This document shows, piece after piece, positions 31,209-38,908 of a stretch of DNA of 39,728 bases. This stretch comes from a virus, in IMG/VR virus record IMGVR_UViG_3300013212_000064, positions 1 through 39,728 of that record; one strand, written 5' to 3'. The notes beneath the pieces were generated by a model. That model saw nothing but the letters and a program-made list of their open reading frames with translations. It was not told the origin of the DNA and searched no databases. Numbering within the stretch: the first letter of the stretch is position 1; each line of letters opens with the position of its first letter. The position numbers and the translations under genes were made by a program.

Positions 31209-32027
31209 CTACTGTTTACGTCGATTTTTGCTTTTGATCTCTTCCCAGCTCACCGCATCGCTGCTGGCTATGCAGCGCCAGTCCGGTGCATTCTCGCGGA
31301 CCAGCACGGCACCCACGCTGTAGGGTTGCCCGGCAAACTCGCATACGGTGAGCCTGGCCTGTACGACTTTCAGTGCCTGGTTTGTCTGGAAGTGCGTGAA
31401 GCTGAGGTAGCTGGTAGCCGCCAAAGCGAGCATGGCCGTTACCCCCATGGTGACGACGCCGCGTCTGGCTTTGGCCAGGTTGGCGGTAGCGCTGCTGCAG
31501 GTCTGGCATAGCGGCCTGGCGGGCTTGGCTTGGCGCAGGGCATCGATTTGCCGCTGAGCTTGCTGTGCCTGTTGCGTTGCCGCTGTGATTTGCTGCGCCA
31601 GCTTTTCTTGCAATAGGCCCTTGGCCTCTACGGCTTGGGCTAGTGCGCCCTCTGCTGCGTCCAGCCTTGCTTTTGCATCCAGTGCCTGTGCTGCCATCTC
31701 ATCGGCCACACGTTGCAGCTTTAGCAGCTGTTCGATATTCAAACTCTTGAACATGCTGTTATTGAACAGCTGCAGGCTGATGCGTTCTACGGCTTGCTTA
31801 CACCCGGCTTCGTCGCATGTCCGGAGCAGCGTACTGACCACCCTGTTGATGTCATGGGCTGGCACAGAGCTGGTGGCTGGCACGGCGCCCACATGGATAT
31901 GCACTGCGCTAGCGTCGTTAACATTCAGCGCGGCCCCGACGTTGCCTCCGATCAGGAATCCAGGGGCTTGATTGACGATATCCCGCCCTGCGACACCGCC
32001 ATCTACATTGCCTTGAAACTCTTGCAT
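31209..32027 (-). CDS. coiled-coil membrane protein co-transcribed with the repressor
   Basis: A 272-residue protein of unknown function. The N terminus (residues 4-19, FQGNVDGGVAGRDIVN) repeats the pattern at the C terminus of the repressor just upstream. A helical part (60-105), a coiled coil (105-165), a CQTC pair at 174-177, one membrane segment (about 191-210) and a 60-residue C-terminal part follow. ATG 32027 lies two bases after the repressor stop, so it is expressed with it in the lysogen. The shared motif suggests it interacts with, or copies an interaction surface of, the repressor; this is inference. Confidence 0.78.
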   Translation of the reverse strand: MQEFQGNVDGGVAGRDIVNQAPGFLIGGNVGAALNVNDASAVHIHVGAVPATSSVPAHDINRVVSTLLRTCDEAGCKQAVERISLQLFNNSMFKSLNIEQLLKLQRVADEMAAQALDAKARLDAAEGALAQAVEAKGLLQEKLAQQITAATQQAQQAQRQIDALRQAKPARPLCQTCSSATANLAKARRGVVTMGVTAMLALAATSYLSFTHFQTNQALKVVQARLTVCEFAGQPYSVGAVLVRENAPDWRCIASSDAVSWEEIKSKNRRKQ

Positions 32028-32029
32028 CG

Positions 32030-32437
32030 TTACTTGGCTTTCCCAGGATTGTTGATGATGTCGCGGGCAGCAACGCCGCCACTTACAGCACCGTGAAACA
32101 CCTGCTTCACACCCTCGCTACCTGCTGATGCGCCACCAGCGGCCAAGCCAGCCATTGTCGAAGCCTTTACTGCCAATGGTGCAGCTCTAAATAGACGAAC
32201 CAGCTCATTCTCGTCGGGCGATAGTGCAGCGGCGGAGCGTACACCCGTAATGATGTATTGCACGTCAGCACCCATCTTGGCGATTGCCGCAAAGTAAGTC
32301 CCGCTCGGTGACGATTCGTTTTGTTCGTACTTGAGCTGAGCGAGCTTCTTTACTCCCCCGATTTCACCCATTGCAGGCTGGCTGAGACCGAGTCGCTCAC
32401 GCTCCTCACGGAGACGCGTGCCGATATTTATTTCCAT
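32030..32437 (-). CDS. phage repressor (HTH, XRE type)
   Basis: A 135-residue regulator with an N-terminal helix-turn-helix (residues 6-55; RLREERERLGLSQPAMGEIGG) of the phage cI/XRE kind and a short helical C-terminal part ending in VFHGAVSGGVAARDIIN. It is divergent from the early operon and adjacent to an operator dyad, the place of a lysogeny repressor. It lacks the LexA/CI protease domain, so RecA-stimulated self-cleavage is not expected. ATG 32437 has AAGAGA upstream; an upstream in-frame start overlaps the operator. Confidence 0.88.
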   Translation of the reverse strand: MEINIGTRLREERERLGLSQPAMGEIGGVKKLAQLKYEQNESSPSGTYFAAIAKMGADVQYIITGVRSAAALSPDENELVRLFRAAPLAVKASTMAGLAAGGASAGSEGVKQVFHGAVSGGVAARDIINNPGKAK

Positions 32438-32447
32438 ATCAATTCTC

Positions 32448-32476
32448 TTGACTGGTATGTTTTTACATACCATAAT
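32448..32476 (+). promoter_or_regulatory. early promoter of the transposition operon
   Basis: TTGACT (32448-32453), a 17-bp spacer and CATAAT (32471-32476) give a near-consensus sigma-70 promoter reading right into the gp16-like gene. The spacer is filled by the operator dyad below. A leftward repressor promoter probably overlaps on the other strand (TTGAAG further right). Confidence 0.82.
32453..32472. promoter_or_regulatory. repressor operator dyad
   Basis: TGGTATGT-TTTT-ACATACCA is a perfect 8-bp inverted repeat with a four-base spacer, placed between the -35 and -10 boxes of the early promoter and 15 bp from the repressor start. Binding here would block the early promoter. Confidence 0.85.
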
Positions 32477-32509
32477 CACTTCAACAAATCGCCAACATCA
32501 TTCACACAA

Positions 32510-32527
32510 GCCACCCCGCCAGGTGGC
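32510..32527 (+). other. hairpin in the early leader
   Basis: GCCACC and GGTGGC pair around a six-base loop, between the early promoter and the first early gene. It might affect the leader RNA; no T run follows. Confidence 0.4.
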
Positions 32528-32553
32528 TGTGAAAACACCAAGGAGCCACTGAC

Positions 32554-32745
32554 ATGACCCCTGAACAAGTAAAAGCCAAGTTCCGCCGCGAGGGTAAAAC
32601 CTTCACCCAGTTTGCCGCCGAGCATGGCTATACCCGCAATGCCGTTTACCGCGTGCTGAACGGTTTCGACAAGGGCAACTACGGCAAGGCCCACGAGATC
32701 GCCGTCAAACTCGGCCTGAAGGCCGAGCAGCAACACGCAGCATAA
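32554..32745 (+). CDS. BcepMu gp16 family DNA-binding protein
   Basis: A 63-residue protein matching the small phage family named after BcepMu gp16: MTPEQVKAKFRREGKTFTQFAAEHGYTRNAVYRVLNG, then KGNYGKAHEIAVKLGLK. It contains a helix-turn-helix (about 17-38) and, as the first gene of the early operon, may be a Ner/Cro-like regulator. ATG 32554 has AAGGAG upstream. Its presence is strong evidence for BcepMu-type affiliation. Confidence 0.88.
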   Translation: MTPEQVKAKFRREGKTFTQFAAEHGYTRNAVYRVLNGFDKGNYGKAHEIAVKLGLKAEQQHAA

Positions 32746-32763
32746 GGCTGGATACCACCATGA

Positions 32764-33078
32764 CTAACCGCTTGTATCACCAGCAAATCCGGGCGTTTGA
32801 CGTAGCGGTGCTACGTTCGATAGCTCGTGCTGCCGGATTGCATCTGCTACCTCATGGGGCTCGCGCAGCAGCACTCCGTGTAGCAGTTCAAGCGCATCTC
32901 GCTCTACAGCAAGCGTCATCGGATGCTGATCGGGCAGCGCGATGAGCGTATGCATATCACCCATCAATCCGGGCAGATCAAGAACATTGGCGTCGGCCAA
33001 GCGTTTTACCAGCACGCCGAACAAGTTGTGCAGGCCGGCAAAGGCGGCAGCCAGTTCTTCGCGGTCTTTGAATTCCAC
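32764..33078 (-). CDS. possible small helical protein, antisense to early operon
   Basis: A 104-residue, mostly helical protein beginning with GTG at 33078, with GGGAG seven bases upstream. Its amphipathic pattern (LAAAFAGLHNLFGVLVKRLA and DMHTLIALPDQHPMTLAVERDAL) looks like a natural protein, and no convincing + strand gene fills 32750-33180. A dyad between it and the next rightward gene could serve divergent promoters. The family is unknown. The short + strand frame over the same bases is less likely. Confidence 0.48.
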   Translation of the reverse strand: MEFKDREELAAAFAGLHNLFGVLVKRLADANVLDLPGLMGDMHTLIALPDQHPMTLAVERDALELLHGVLLREPHEVADAIRQHELSNVAPLRQTPGFAGDTSG

Positions 33079-33122
33079 AGTGTGCTCCCAAGGGCAAATT
33101 ATCCGCTTTTCATTCTATTGGC

Positions 33123-33137
33123 TGCAAATGGTTTGCA
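33123..33137. promoter_or_regulatory. operator-like dyad between divergent genes
   Basis: TGCAAA-TGG-TTTGCA is a perfect palindrome, followed five bases later by another TGCAAA half. It lies 51 bp before the next rightward gene and looks like a binding site for one of the phage regulators. Confidence 0.55.
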
Positions 33138-33187
33138 TAGATGCAAAACGGGAATTTGTTTGGAGCCTATCGAAATGAGGCAATCCA

Positions 33188-33667
33188 ATGACTAAACGCA
33201 ATTGGAAGCGCATGCGGCCGCATAGCCTGCGCCACGCGCTGGAACTGTGTAAGGACTACGCCCGCGAACGCCACAACCTGTCGGTGGAGCGCATTGCCGA
33301 GCTGATGGGGCTGACGGACCACTGGACGCTCTACAAGTGGTTTCAGACCGGGCGCATGCCTACCAACCTGATTCGCCCTTACGAAACGGCGTGCGGCATT
33401 GACTTTGTCACCCGCTGGCTGGCAGCCAGCAGCGGCCGCTTGCTGATCGACATGCCAAGCGGGCGCAACACCACCGCCCAAGATATGCAGGTTCTGCAGA
33501 GCGTGCTGAACGACACCGTGGGCCAGCTGCTGCAGTTTTACGCGGGCAAGACCAAGGAGGCAGACACGCTGGCTGCTATCCAGCAGGCGATGGAAGGCTT
33601 GGCCTGGCATCGCGGCAATGTCGAGAAGCACCTGCAACCCGAGCTGGAACTAGGAGCAAACGAATGA
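33188..33667 (+). CDS. phage helix-turn-helix regulator
   Basis: A 159-residue protein with a probable helix-turn-helix near residues 30-58 (LSVERIAELMGLTDHWTLYKWF) and a helical C terminus. It is in the early operon, where BcepMu- and Mu-like phages have Ner- or CII-like control genes; the exact role is unknown. ATG 33188 has GAGG at eight bases. Its end overlaps the next gene (ATGA). Confidence 0.75.
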   Translation: MTKRNWKRMRPHSLRHALELCKDYARERHNLSVERIAELMGLTDHWTLYKWFQTGRMPTNLIRPYETACGIDFVTRWLAASSGRLLIDMPSGRNTTAQDMQVLQSVLNDTVGQLLQFYAGKTKEADTLAAIQQAMEGLAWHRGNVEKHLQPELELGANE

Positions 33668-33975
33668 GCACACCCAACCACACCGCCAAAAGTGCCGAGA
33701 AGGTACTGGAGGTACTGACTGTGCTGCTGGGCCACTTTGCCCACGGCCTGACGCCGGGCGAGCTGGCCCGCGCTACCGATCTGTCGCCGTCGAACATCAC
33801 CCGCTACGTGGCCACGCTGGAAGAGAAAGGCTTTGCCGAGCGTATCCCCGAGACCGGGCGTATCCGCCCCTCGGTGAAGCTGGCCCAGCACGCTGTGGGC
33901 ATCCTGCGCAGCCTGGACAGTGCCAAGCAGCGCATCGACGAAATCCAGAACCGCCTGGCCACCAATTATCTGTAA
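33664..33975 (+). CDS. IclR-like winged-helix protein
   Basis: A 103-residue protein whose sequence KSAEKVLEVLTVLLGHFAHGLTPGELARATDLSPSNITRYVATLEEKGFAER is the typical N-terminal winged helix of IclR regulators. The ligand-binding domain of IclR is absent, so it is a DNA-binding domain alone with a short helical tail. ATG 33664 has GGAG upstream and overlaps the previous stop. It probably regulates phage genes; targets are unknown. Confidence 0.85.
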   Translation: MSTPNHTAKSAEKVLEVLTVLLGHFAHGLTPGELARATDLSPSNITRYVATLEEKGFAERIPETGRIRPSVKLAQHAVGILRSLDSAKQRIDEIQNRLATNYL

Positions 33976-33987
33976 CCGGAGAACAAG

Positions 33988-34965
33988 ATGCCGCGAACCG
34001 CTGTAGAAACGATCAACCCTAGTGCCAGTGTGGAACTGGACAACTTGCCGCAGCTGACCCAGGCAGCCAACCAACTGGCCGTAATGCACGAAGAGCGCCA
34101 GGCCACGGTGCGCGCGGTAGCTGCCCAGCTGGGTTATCAGCTCCCCGCCGACTGCACCGACCCCGACCTGATCCAGCGTGACATCGCGGCCAACATGCGC
34201 CGCAGTGTAGAGGCGTGCCTCGAGGTCGGGCGCGGACTGCGAGTACTTAAGGAGGCTTGCGAGCATGGTGGCTTCATTGTCCGACTGGAGGCTCTTGGCC
34301 TTGACCGGCATGTCGCAGCCCGCTTTATTCAGGCAGCGACGAAGTTCTCAAATGTGCCGTCAACGGCACATTTGACCAAGGCGATTGGCAACCAGACGAA
34401 GCTATTCGAGATGCTTGTCCTGGATGACGAGCAGATCGAAGAGCTGGAGCTGACCGGCCAAACCGGCGAGCTGAAGCTGGACGACATCGCCACAATGAGC
34501 GTTAAGGAACTACGGGGTGCGCTACGCGAACTCCGCGAAAACACTGAGGCCCAGGCCCGACTGCTCGCTGACAAGAACACCAAGATTGACGAACTGGCCG
34601 CCAAGCTCACCACGCGCAAGACCCATGTCAAGACCCCGCCGCCGGATGTCGAGGGCGAGGAAATCCGCAAGGAAGCCAGCGTCTTCGCCTTCGAGGCCGA
34701 ATCGGTGATACGCGGCAAGCTGCGCGCCGCCTTCCAGACTCTGACCGAGCACACCGAGAAGCACGGCATGCCGCACGACGATTTCATGGCTGGCCTGTTA
34801 GGTCAGATGGAACTGGCGGTGCGCCAGCTGCGCAGCGAATTCGGCGTCAAGGATGCCCCGGACGGCGAAGAGATGCCGGAGTGGATGCGTGAAGCAACCC
34901 CGCAGCCGGTGGTGGACGAGGATCAACTTGACCTGCTGGCGGAAGCCGGGCTGACCGAGGCGTAA
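33988..34965 (+). CDS. DUF3102 family phage protein
   Basis: A 325-residue protein with the DUF3102 landmarks: RRSVEACLEVGRGLRVLKEACEHGGF near residues 71-96, then GLDRHVAARFIQAATKF and GNQTKLFEMLVLDDEQIEEL. A coiled-coil segment (about 175-215) and an acidic C terminus follow. The first part resembles the DNA-binding helix bundle of plasmid partition proteins. It precedes the transposase gene in this and related phages; its function in replication is unknown. ATG 33988 has GGAG upstream. Confidence 0.85.
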   Translation: MPRTAVETINPSASVELDNLPQLTQAANQLAVMHEERQATVRAVAAQLGYQLPADCTDPDLIQRDIAANMRRSVEACLEVGRGLRVLKEACEHGGFIVRLEALGLDRHVAARFIQAATKFSNVPSTAHLTKAIGNQTKLFEMLVLDDEQIEELELTGQTGELKLDDIATMSVKELRGALRELRENTEAQARLLADKNTKIDELAAKLTTRKTHVKTPPPDVEGEEIRKEASVFAFEAESVIRGKLRAAFQTLTEHTEKHGMPHDDFMAGLLGQMELAVRQLRSEFGVKDAPDGEEMPEWMREATPQPVVDEDQLDLLAEAGLTEA

Positions 34966-34968
34966 ATC

Positions 34969-36756
34969 ATGAGTGCCGTCCTGACCGAACGATTGGTGGC
35001 CGTGGCTCACGCCGCCCGCAATGCCGGGCACGGCGGCAAAGGGGCCATCTACGACGCAGCCTGCCGCGAGCTGTGCCTGTCGCGTGCCTCGCTGCTGAAG
35101 AAGATCAAGGAGGTCACCGTGACCCCACCACGCAAACGCCGCTCCGATGCCGGGCAAAGTGCGCTGGCCCGTGACGAGGCCATGCTGATCTCCGCGCTGC
35201 TGATGGAGTCCACCCGCAAGAACGGCAAGCGCCTGTACTCGCTGGGTGATGCGATTGAAACACTGCGCGCCAACGGCATGATCCGCGCCGAGTTCCTGGA
35301 CAAGGAGACCGGCGAGCTGCGCCCGCTGTCCGAGAGCACCATCATCCGCGCCCTGCGCACCTACGGCCTGCACCCGGATCAACTGATGGCACCGGCACCG
35401 GTCACCGAGCTGGCCAGCCTGCACCCAAACCATGTCTGGCAGATCGACGCCAGCTTGTGCGTGCTCTACTACCTGAAGCCTTCCGCCGACAACCGCGCCA
35501 ACGGCTTGCGCGTGATGGATCACGCCGAGTTCTACAAGAACAAGCCCAAGAACCTGGCGCGCATCGCTAATGACCGGGTCTGGAGTTACGAGATCACCGA
35601 CCATACCAGCGGCTGGATTTACGTCGAGTACGTGATGGGCGCCGAATCGGGCGAGAACCTGTGCTCGGTACTGATCAATGCCATGCAGGAGCGCGGCGGC
35701 ACCGACTTGATGCACGGTGTGCCGCTGATACTGAATATGGACCCTGGCTCGGCTAACACGGCATCGATGACACAGAACCTGTGCCGGGCCTTGGGCATCC
35801 AGATGATTGTCCACAAGGTGGGCAATGCGCGTTCCACTGGGCAGGTGGAGAACGCCCGCAACATCATCGAACGCAAGCTGGAACCGGGTCTCAAGTTCCA
35901 GCCAGTCAACAGCTTGGACGAACTTAACGCACTGGCCAAGAAATGGCGCAGTCACTTCAACGCTACCGCCGTACATGGTCGCCACGGCAAGACGCGCAGC
36001 CAGGTGTGGATGTCGATCCTGGCCAGCCAGCTGATCAAGGCGCCCTCGGTCGAAGTGTGCCGCGAACTGGCGGTAGCCAGCCCGGAAAGCCGCAAGGTAT
36101 CGCCGAAGCTGCGCGTGTCCTTCCAGGGCCGCGAGTACGACGTGTCGACCGTACCGGATGTGATGGTGGGCGAGAAGCTGATGATCACCCGCAACCCGTG
36201 GCGCTCGGACGCTGCCCAGGTGGTGCTGGTGGGCGAGGACGGCCGCGAAGTATTCCATGTGGTGAGCGAGGTGGTGAAGAACGAGTACGGCTTTGCCGGG
36301 ACGGCTGCCACCATCGGCGAAGCGTTCAAGCGCCACGCAGATACCCCGGCACAGAAAGCCATCAAAGACATTGAACAGCTCGTTACCGGCACGGACAGCC
36401 TGGCTGCAGCCGAGGCCGCGCGCAAGGCGAAGGCGCTGCCGTTCGGTGGTCGACTCGACCCCTACAAGCACATCGACGACGCCGAGCTGCCGACCTACCT
36501 GCCACGTCGTGGTACCGCCCACGATCTGGCCGCGCCCAAGGTCGAGTTTCCGCCGCTGTCCCACGTCGAGGCGGCAAAGCAGATCAAGCCAATGGTCGAG
36601 GCCGCAGGCGGCGAATGGACGGCAGATCGCTTCCAGTGGCTGGCCCAGCGCTTCCCGGCCGGCGTACCCCAAGACCAGCTCGACACCATCGTGGCCGAGC
36701 TGACCAGCCCCGCTGTGGGCACGAAGACGCCGCTTCGCGTGGTGAAGTCGGCGTAA
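34969..36756 (+). CDS. A: DDE transposase A (Mu A / Tn552 type)
   Basis: A 595-residue DDE transposase of the BcepMu TnpA kind. The catalytic triad is visible as D160 (VWQID), D258 (LNMDPG) and E294 (STGQVENAR), with 35 residues between the last two. An N-terminal helix-turn-helix part (1-135) would bind the phage ends, and a beta-barrel part follows the catalytic core (about 385-450). It catalyses end cleavage and strand transfer for integration and replicative transposition. ATG 34969 has GAGG upstream. The ATPase gene follows after ten bases. Confidence 0.95.
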   Translation: MSAVLTERLVAVAHAARNAGHGGKGAIYDAACRELCLSRASLLKKIKEVTVTPPRKRRSDAGQSALARDEAMLISALLMESTRKNGKRLYSLGDAIETLRANGMIRAEFLDKETGELRPLSESTIIRALRTYGLHPDQLMAPAPVTELASLHPNHVWQIDASLCVLYYLKPSADNRANGLRVMDHAEFYKNKPKNLARIANDRVWSYEITDHTSGWIYVEYVMGAESGENLCSVLINAMQERGGTDLMHGVPLILNMDPGSANTASMTQNLCRALGIQMIVHKVGNARSTGQVENARNIIERKLEPGLKFQPVNSLDELNALAKKWRSHFNATAVHGRHGKTRSQVWMSILASQLIKAPSVEVCRELAVASPESRKVSPKLRVSFQGREYDVSTVPDVMVGEKLMITRNPWRSDAAQVVLVGEDGREVFHVVSEVVKNEYGFAGTAATIGEAFKRHADTPAQKAIKDIEQLVTGTDSLAAAEAARKAKALPFGGRLDPYKHIDDAELPTYLPRRGTAHDLAAPKVEFPPLSHVEAAKQIKPMVEAAGGEWTADRFQWLAQRFPAGVPQDQLDTIVAELTSPAVGTKTPLRVVKSA

Positions 36757-36766
36757 GGAGCACGCG

Positions 36767-37987
36767 ATGTTGAAGCTGAAAAACGTACTGCAGAAGGTAG
36801 GCCGCAAGCAGGCCGACTTGGCCGAGCACTTGGGCCTGTCGCAAGCCGCTGTGGCCCAGATCGTCAATCACGGTGAATGGCCGAAAAGCCTGGATGAACT
36901 GGATTTGCAGGAGCGCATTTTCGACTACCTGGAAGTCCACGGCGCCAAAGAAGCTGATCTGGCCGGCGCCTTTGAAGAGGTGAGCGAGCCGCGCGATGTC
37001 TTGGCGGATAAGGCGGCCCGCTCGGTCTCCCCACTGAAAACAGGCAGTAAAACCACTACCGAATCCAACCAGGAGGACTCCATGCTACTGCGCAAACAGA
37101 CCCTTTATCCAGCCACCCGCAAACATTTCAACCTGTTCCGCGACCCGTTCTCGGATGACGCCATCCAGTCGCACGAGGATATGTACGTTAGCCCCGACAT
37201 CCGCTATGTGCGCGAGGCCATGCTGCAGACTGCCAAACACGGCGGCTTGCTGGCGGTTGTCGCCGAATCCGGCGCCGGCAAGACCACGCTGATGCGCGAC
37301 CTGGAGGACCGCATCCTGCGCGAGACCCAGCCGATCCTGCTGATCAAACCCTACGTGCTGGCGATGGAAGACAACGACCAGAAGGGCAAGACGCTGAAGG
37401 CCACCCACATTGCCGAGGCGATCATGGCCGCCGTGGCCCCGCTGGAGAAGCCGAAGAGCAGCCCGGAGGCGCGCTTTGCCCAACTGCACAAGGCATTGAA
37501 GGAAAGCCACGCCGCCGGCTACCGCCATTGCCTGGTGATTGACGAGGCGCACGCACTGCCGATCCCGACCATCAAGCACCTGAAGCGCTTTTTCGAACTG
37601 GAGCTGGGCTTCAAGAAGCTGCTGTCGATCATCTTGATCGGCCAGCCAGAGTTGAAAACCAAGCTGTCCGAGCGCGACGCTGCCGTGCGCGAAGTGGTGC
37701 AGCGCTGCGAGATGGTGGAGCTGGCCCCGCTCGAGGGCGGCCGCCTGGATGAATACCTGAAGTTCAAATTCGAGCGCCTGAGCAAACCGGTGGGCGAAGT
37801 GATCGACGCCAGCGGCATCGACGCCTTGCGCGCCAAGCTGACCCTGACCTCCCCACGCCGCGACCGGCCAGAGACGGTGTCGCTGCTGTACCCGCTGGCC
37901 GTGGGCAACCTGCTGACCGCCTGCATGAACCTGGCTGCCGAGATCGGCGTGCCGGTGGTCAATGCCGATGTGGTCAAGGGGGTGTGA
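36767..37987 (+). CDS. B: AAA+ transposition protein B (ExeA-like) with N-terminal HTH
   Basis: A 406-residue AAA+ ATPase, the Mu B equivalent. Walker A AESGAGKTT is at 166-174, Walker B CLVIDEAH at 255-262, and sensor-like ILIGQPELK follows. The first 60 residues hold a helix-turn-helix (RKQADLAEHLGLSQAAVAQI), which is joined to the ATPase by a Ser/Thr-rich linker. It selects target DNA and activates A. ATG 36767 has AAGGAG. An internal ATG at 37082 with a perfect AGGAGG could make a shorter form without the helix-turn-helix. Confidence 0.93.
   Translation: MLKLKNVLQKVGRKQADLAEHLGLSQAAVAQIVNHGEWPKSLDELDLQERIFDYLEVHGAKEADLAGAFEEVSEPRDVLADKAARSVSPLKTGSKTTTESNQEDSMLLRKQTLYPATRKHFNLFRDPFSDDAIQSHEDMYVSPDIRYVREAMLQTAKHGGLLAVVAESGAGKTTLMRDLEDRILRETQPILLIKPYVLAMEDNDQKGKTLKATHIAEAIMAAVAPLEKPKSSPEARFAQLHKALKESHAAGYRHCLVIDEAHALPIPTIKHLKRFFELELGFKKLLSIILIGQPELKTKLSERDAAVREVVQRCEMVELAPLEGGRLDEYLKFKFERLSKPVGEVIDASGIDALRAKLTLTSPRRDRPETVSLLYPLAVGNLLTACMNLAAEIGVPVVNADVVKGV
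37082..37987 (+). CDS. possible short form of B from an internal start
   Basis: ATG 37082 (residue 106) is preceded by AGGAGG at five bases, stronger than the first start. The 301-residue product would contain the full AAA+ domain but not the helix-turn-helix or linker. Production is inferred only from the sites. Confidence 0.5.
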   Translation: MLLRKQTLYPATRKHFNLFRDPFSDDAIQSHEDMYVSPDIRYVREAMLQTAKHGGLLAVVAESGAGKTTLMRDLEDRILRETQPILLIKPYVLAMEDNDQKGKTLKATHIAEAIMAAVAPLEKPKSSPEARFAQLHKALKESHAAGYRHCLVIDEAHALPIPTIKHLKRFFELELGFKKLLSIILIGQPELKTKLSERDAAVREVVQRCEMVELAPLEGGRLDEYLKFKFERLSKPVGEVIDASGIDALRAKLTLTSPRRDRPETVSLLYPLAVGNLLTACMNLAAEIGVPVVNADVVKGV

Positions 37988-37988
37988 T

Positions 37989-38297
37989 ATGGCGGCTGCG
38001 ATTGCTGTAGCGCGACCCCGCCAGCCGGTAAATGCCTTGATGTTGGCCGCAACCTTGAAAGCCGCTGCTGCGATTGAGGCATTGAGCCAGAACGGCTTCA
38101 CCGTCATAGGCGTGGAACTGGACACGCCGTCTCGGCCGACTATCCGTATCCAGACCTGCAGCCAGTGCCATCGGCTGATTGCCAGTAACGAGGCGGTGTA
38201 TTTCAGCTTTGGGCAGCGCGACCATTTTGGCCCTTATCGCGAGGGGCAGTTTGCCCTGGGGGGCTGCCGGATTGTGTGGACCGAGTTTGGTCATTAA
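37989..38297 (+). CDS. small conserved phage protein with CxxC
   Basis: A 102-residue protein with an alanine-rich N-terminal helix, a strand-rich centre (GFTVIGVELD) and CSQCHR, half of a possible zinc site; another Cys lies near the C terminus (GGCRIVW). It follows B by one base after its stop. ATG 37989 has a purine-rich AAGGGGG upstream. It is unrecognised; the position suggests a role in replication or regulation. Confidence 0.72.
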   Translation: MAAAIAVARPRQPVNALMLAATLKAAAAIEALSQNGFTVIGVELDTPSRPTIRIQTCSQCHRLIASNEAVYFSFGQRDHFGPYREGQFALGGCRIVWTEFGH

Positions 38298-38313
38298 TTG
38301 AAGGGAAATCGTC

Positions 38314-38580
38314 ATGAGTAAACAGCGTAAAGACTATCGCGCATTGCGTAGTGGTAAGGGACTGAACCAGTTTGATTTCTGGGCTCAGGTGGGGGTGACG
38401 CAGTCCGGTGGCAGCCGCTATGAGAGTGGCCGCAACGTGCCCAAGCCGGTGGCAGAACTGGTGCGCCTGCACCACGAGCTGGGGATTGATACCAGGCTGA
38501 TCACCAAAGAGAACGCTGTACTGATCCAGGCCGTGCTGGAGAACGGCATGAAGGTTCGCACGAATGAGCGCACCACCTGA
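38314..38580 (+). CDS. XRE-type helix-turn-helix regulator
   Basis: An 88-residue protein with a helix-turn-helix near residues 10-45 (LNQFDFWAQVGVTQSGGSRYESG) and a short helical tail. It is the third or fourth DNA-binding protein of the early operon. It could control middle or late genes; it has no visible similarity to Mor or C. ATG 38314 has AAGGGA upstream. Confidence 0.82.
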   Translation: MSKQRKDYRALRSGKGLNQFDFWAQVGVTQSGGSRYESGRNVPKPVAELVRLHHELGIDTRLITKENAVLIQAVLENGMKVRTNERTT

Positions 38581-38908
38581 GCTGGATGAAGAGACCAAGG
38601 CAAGGCTGCGCTGGGAGGCGGAAAGGTTGGCCGCAGAGCAGGAAATCAGCCTGCAGGACGCCCGGCAAATCGTGTGGGCAGATTATCAGGATGAGTTTGC
38701 GGCCTGCGTGGCCATCGCCGAGCCGGAAACCGTGGCGCTGGATACGCCGGCACCGGAACAGCCAGCCCTGCTGGTAGATGCACCGGCACACCATAGCAGG
38801 GGATTCTGGAAGGCCAGCGAGACAACCTTCTTCACCCCGGAAAGGTTGGCCGCGAACCGCGAGCAACTGAACAAGGTGAAGCAATTGATAGGACTAAGGA
38901 GCAAATGA
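38564..38908 (+). CDS. conserved hypothetical phage protein
   Basis: A 114-residue acidic protein, helical at both ends, with a Pro/Ala-rich middle (ETVALDTPAPEQPALLVDAP). It resembles nothing I can name. ATG 38564 overlaps the preceding gene by 17 bases and its stop overlaps the DUF3164 gene start, which supports a real gene in a tight operon. Confidence 0.7.
   Translation: MSAPPELDEETKARLRWEAERLAAEQEISLQDARQIVWADYQDEFAACVAIAEPETVALDTPAPEQPALLVDAPAHHSRGFWKASETTFFTPERLAANREQLNKVKQLIGLRSK

Noticed and set aside
32760-32945. A + strand frame of 61 codons after the gp16-like gene
   Set aside because: Ala/Arg/His-rich composition and a poorly spaced ribosome site; the - strand frame over the same bases looks more natural. 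It remains a weak alternative.
34798-36867. A very long open frame antisense to transposase A
   Set aside because: It mirrors the codon pattern of the transposase in GC-rich DNA, has no family features, and the + strand gene is certain.
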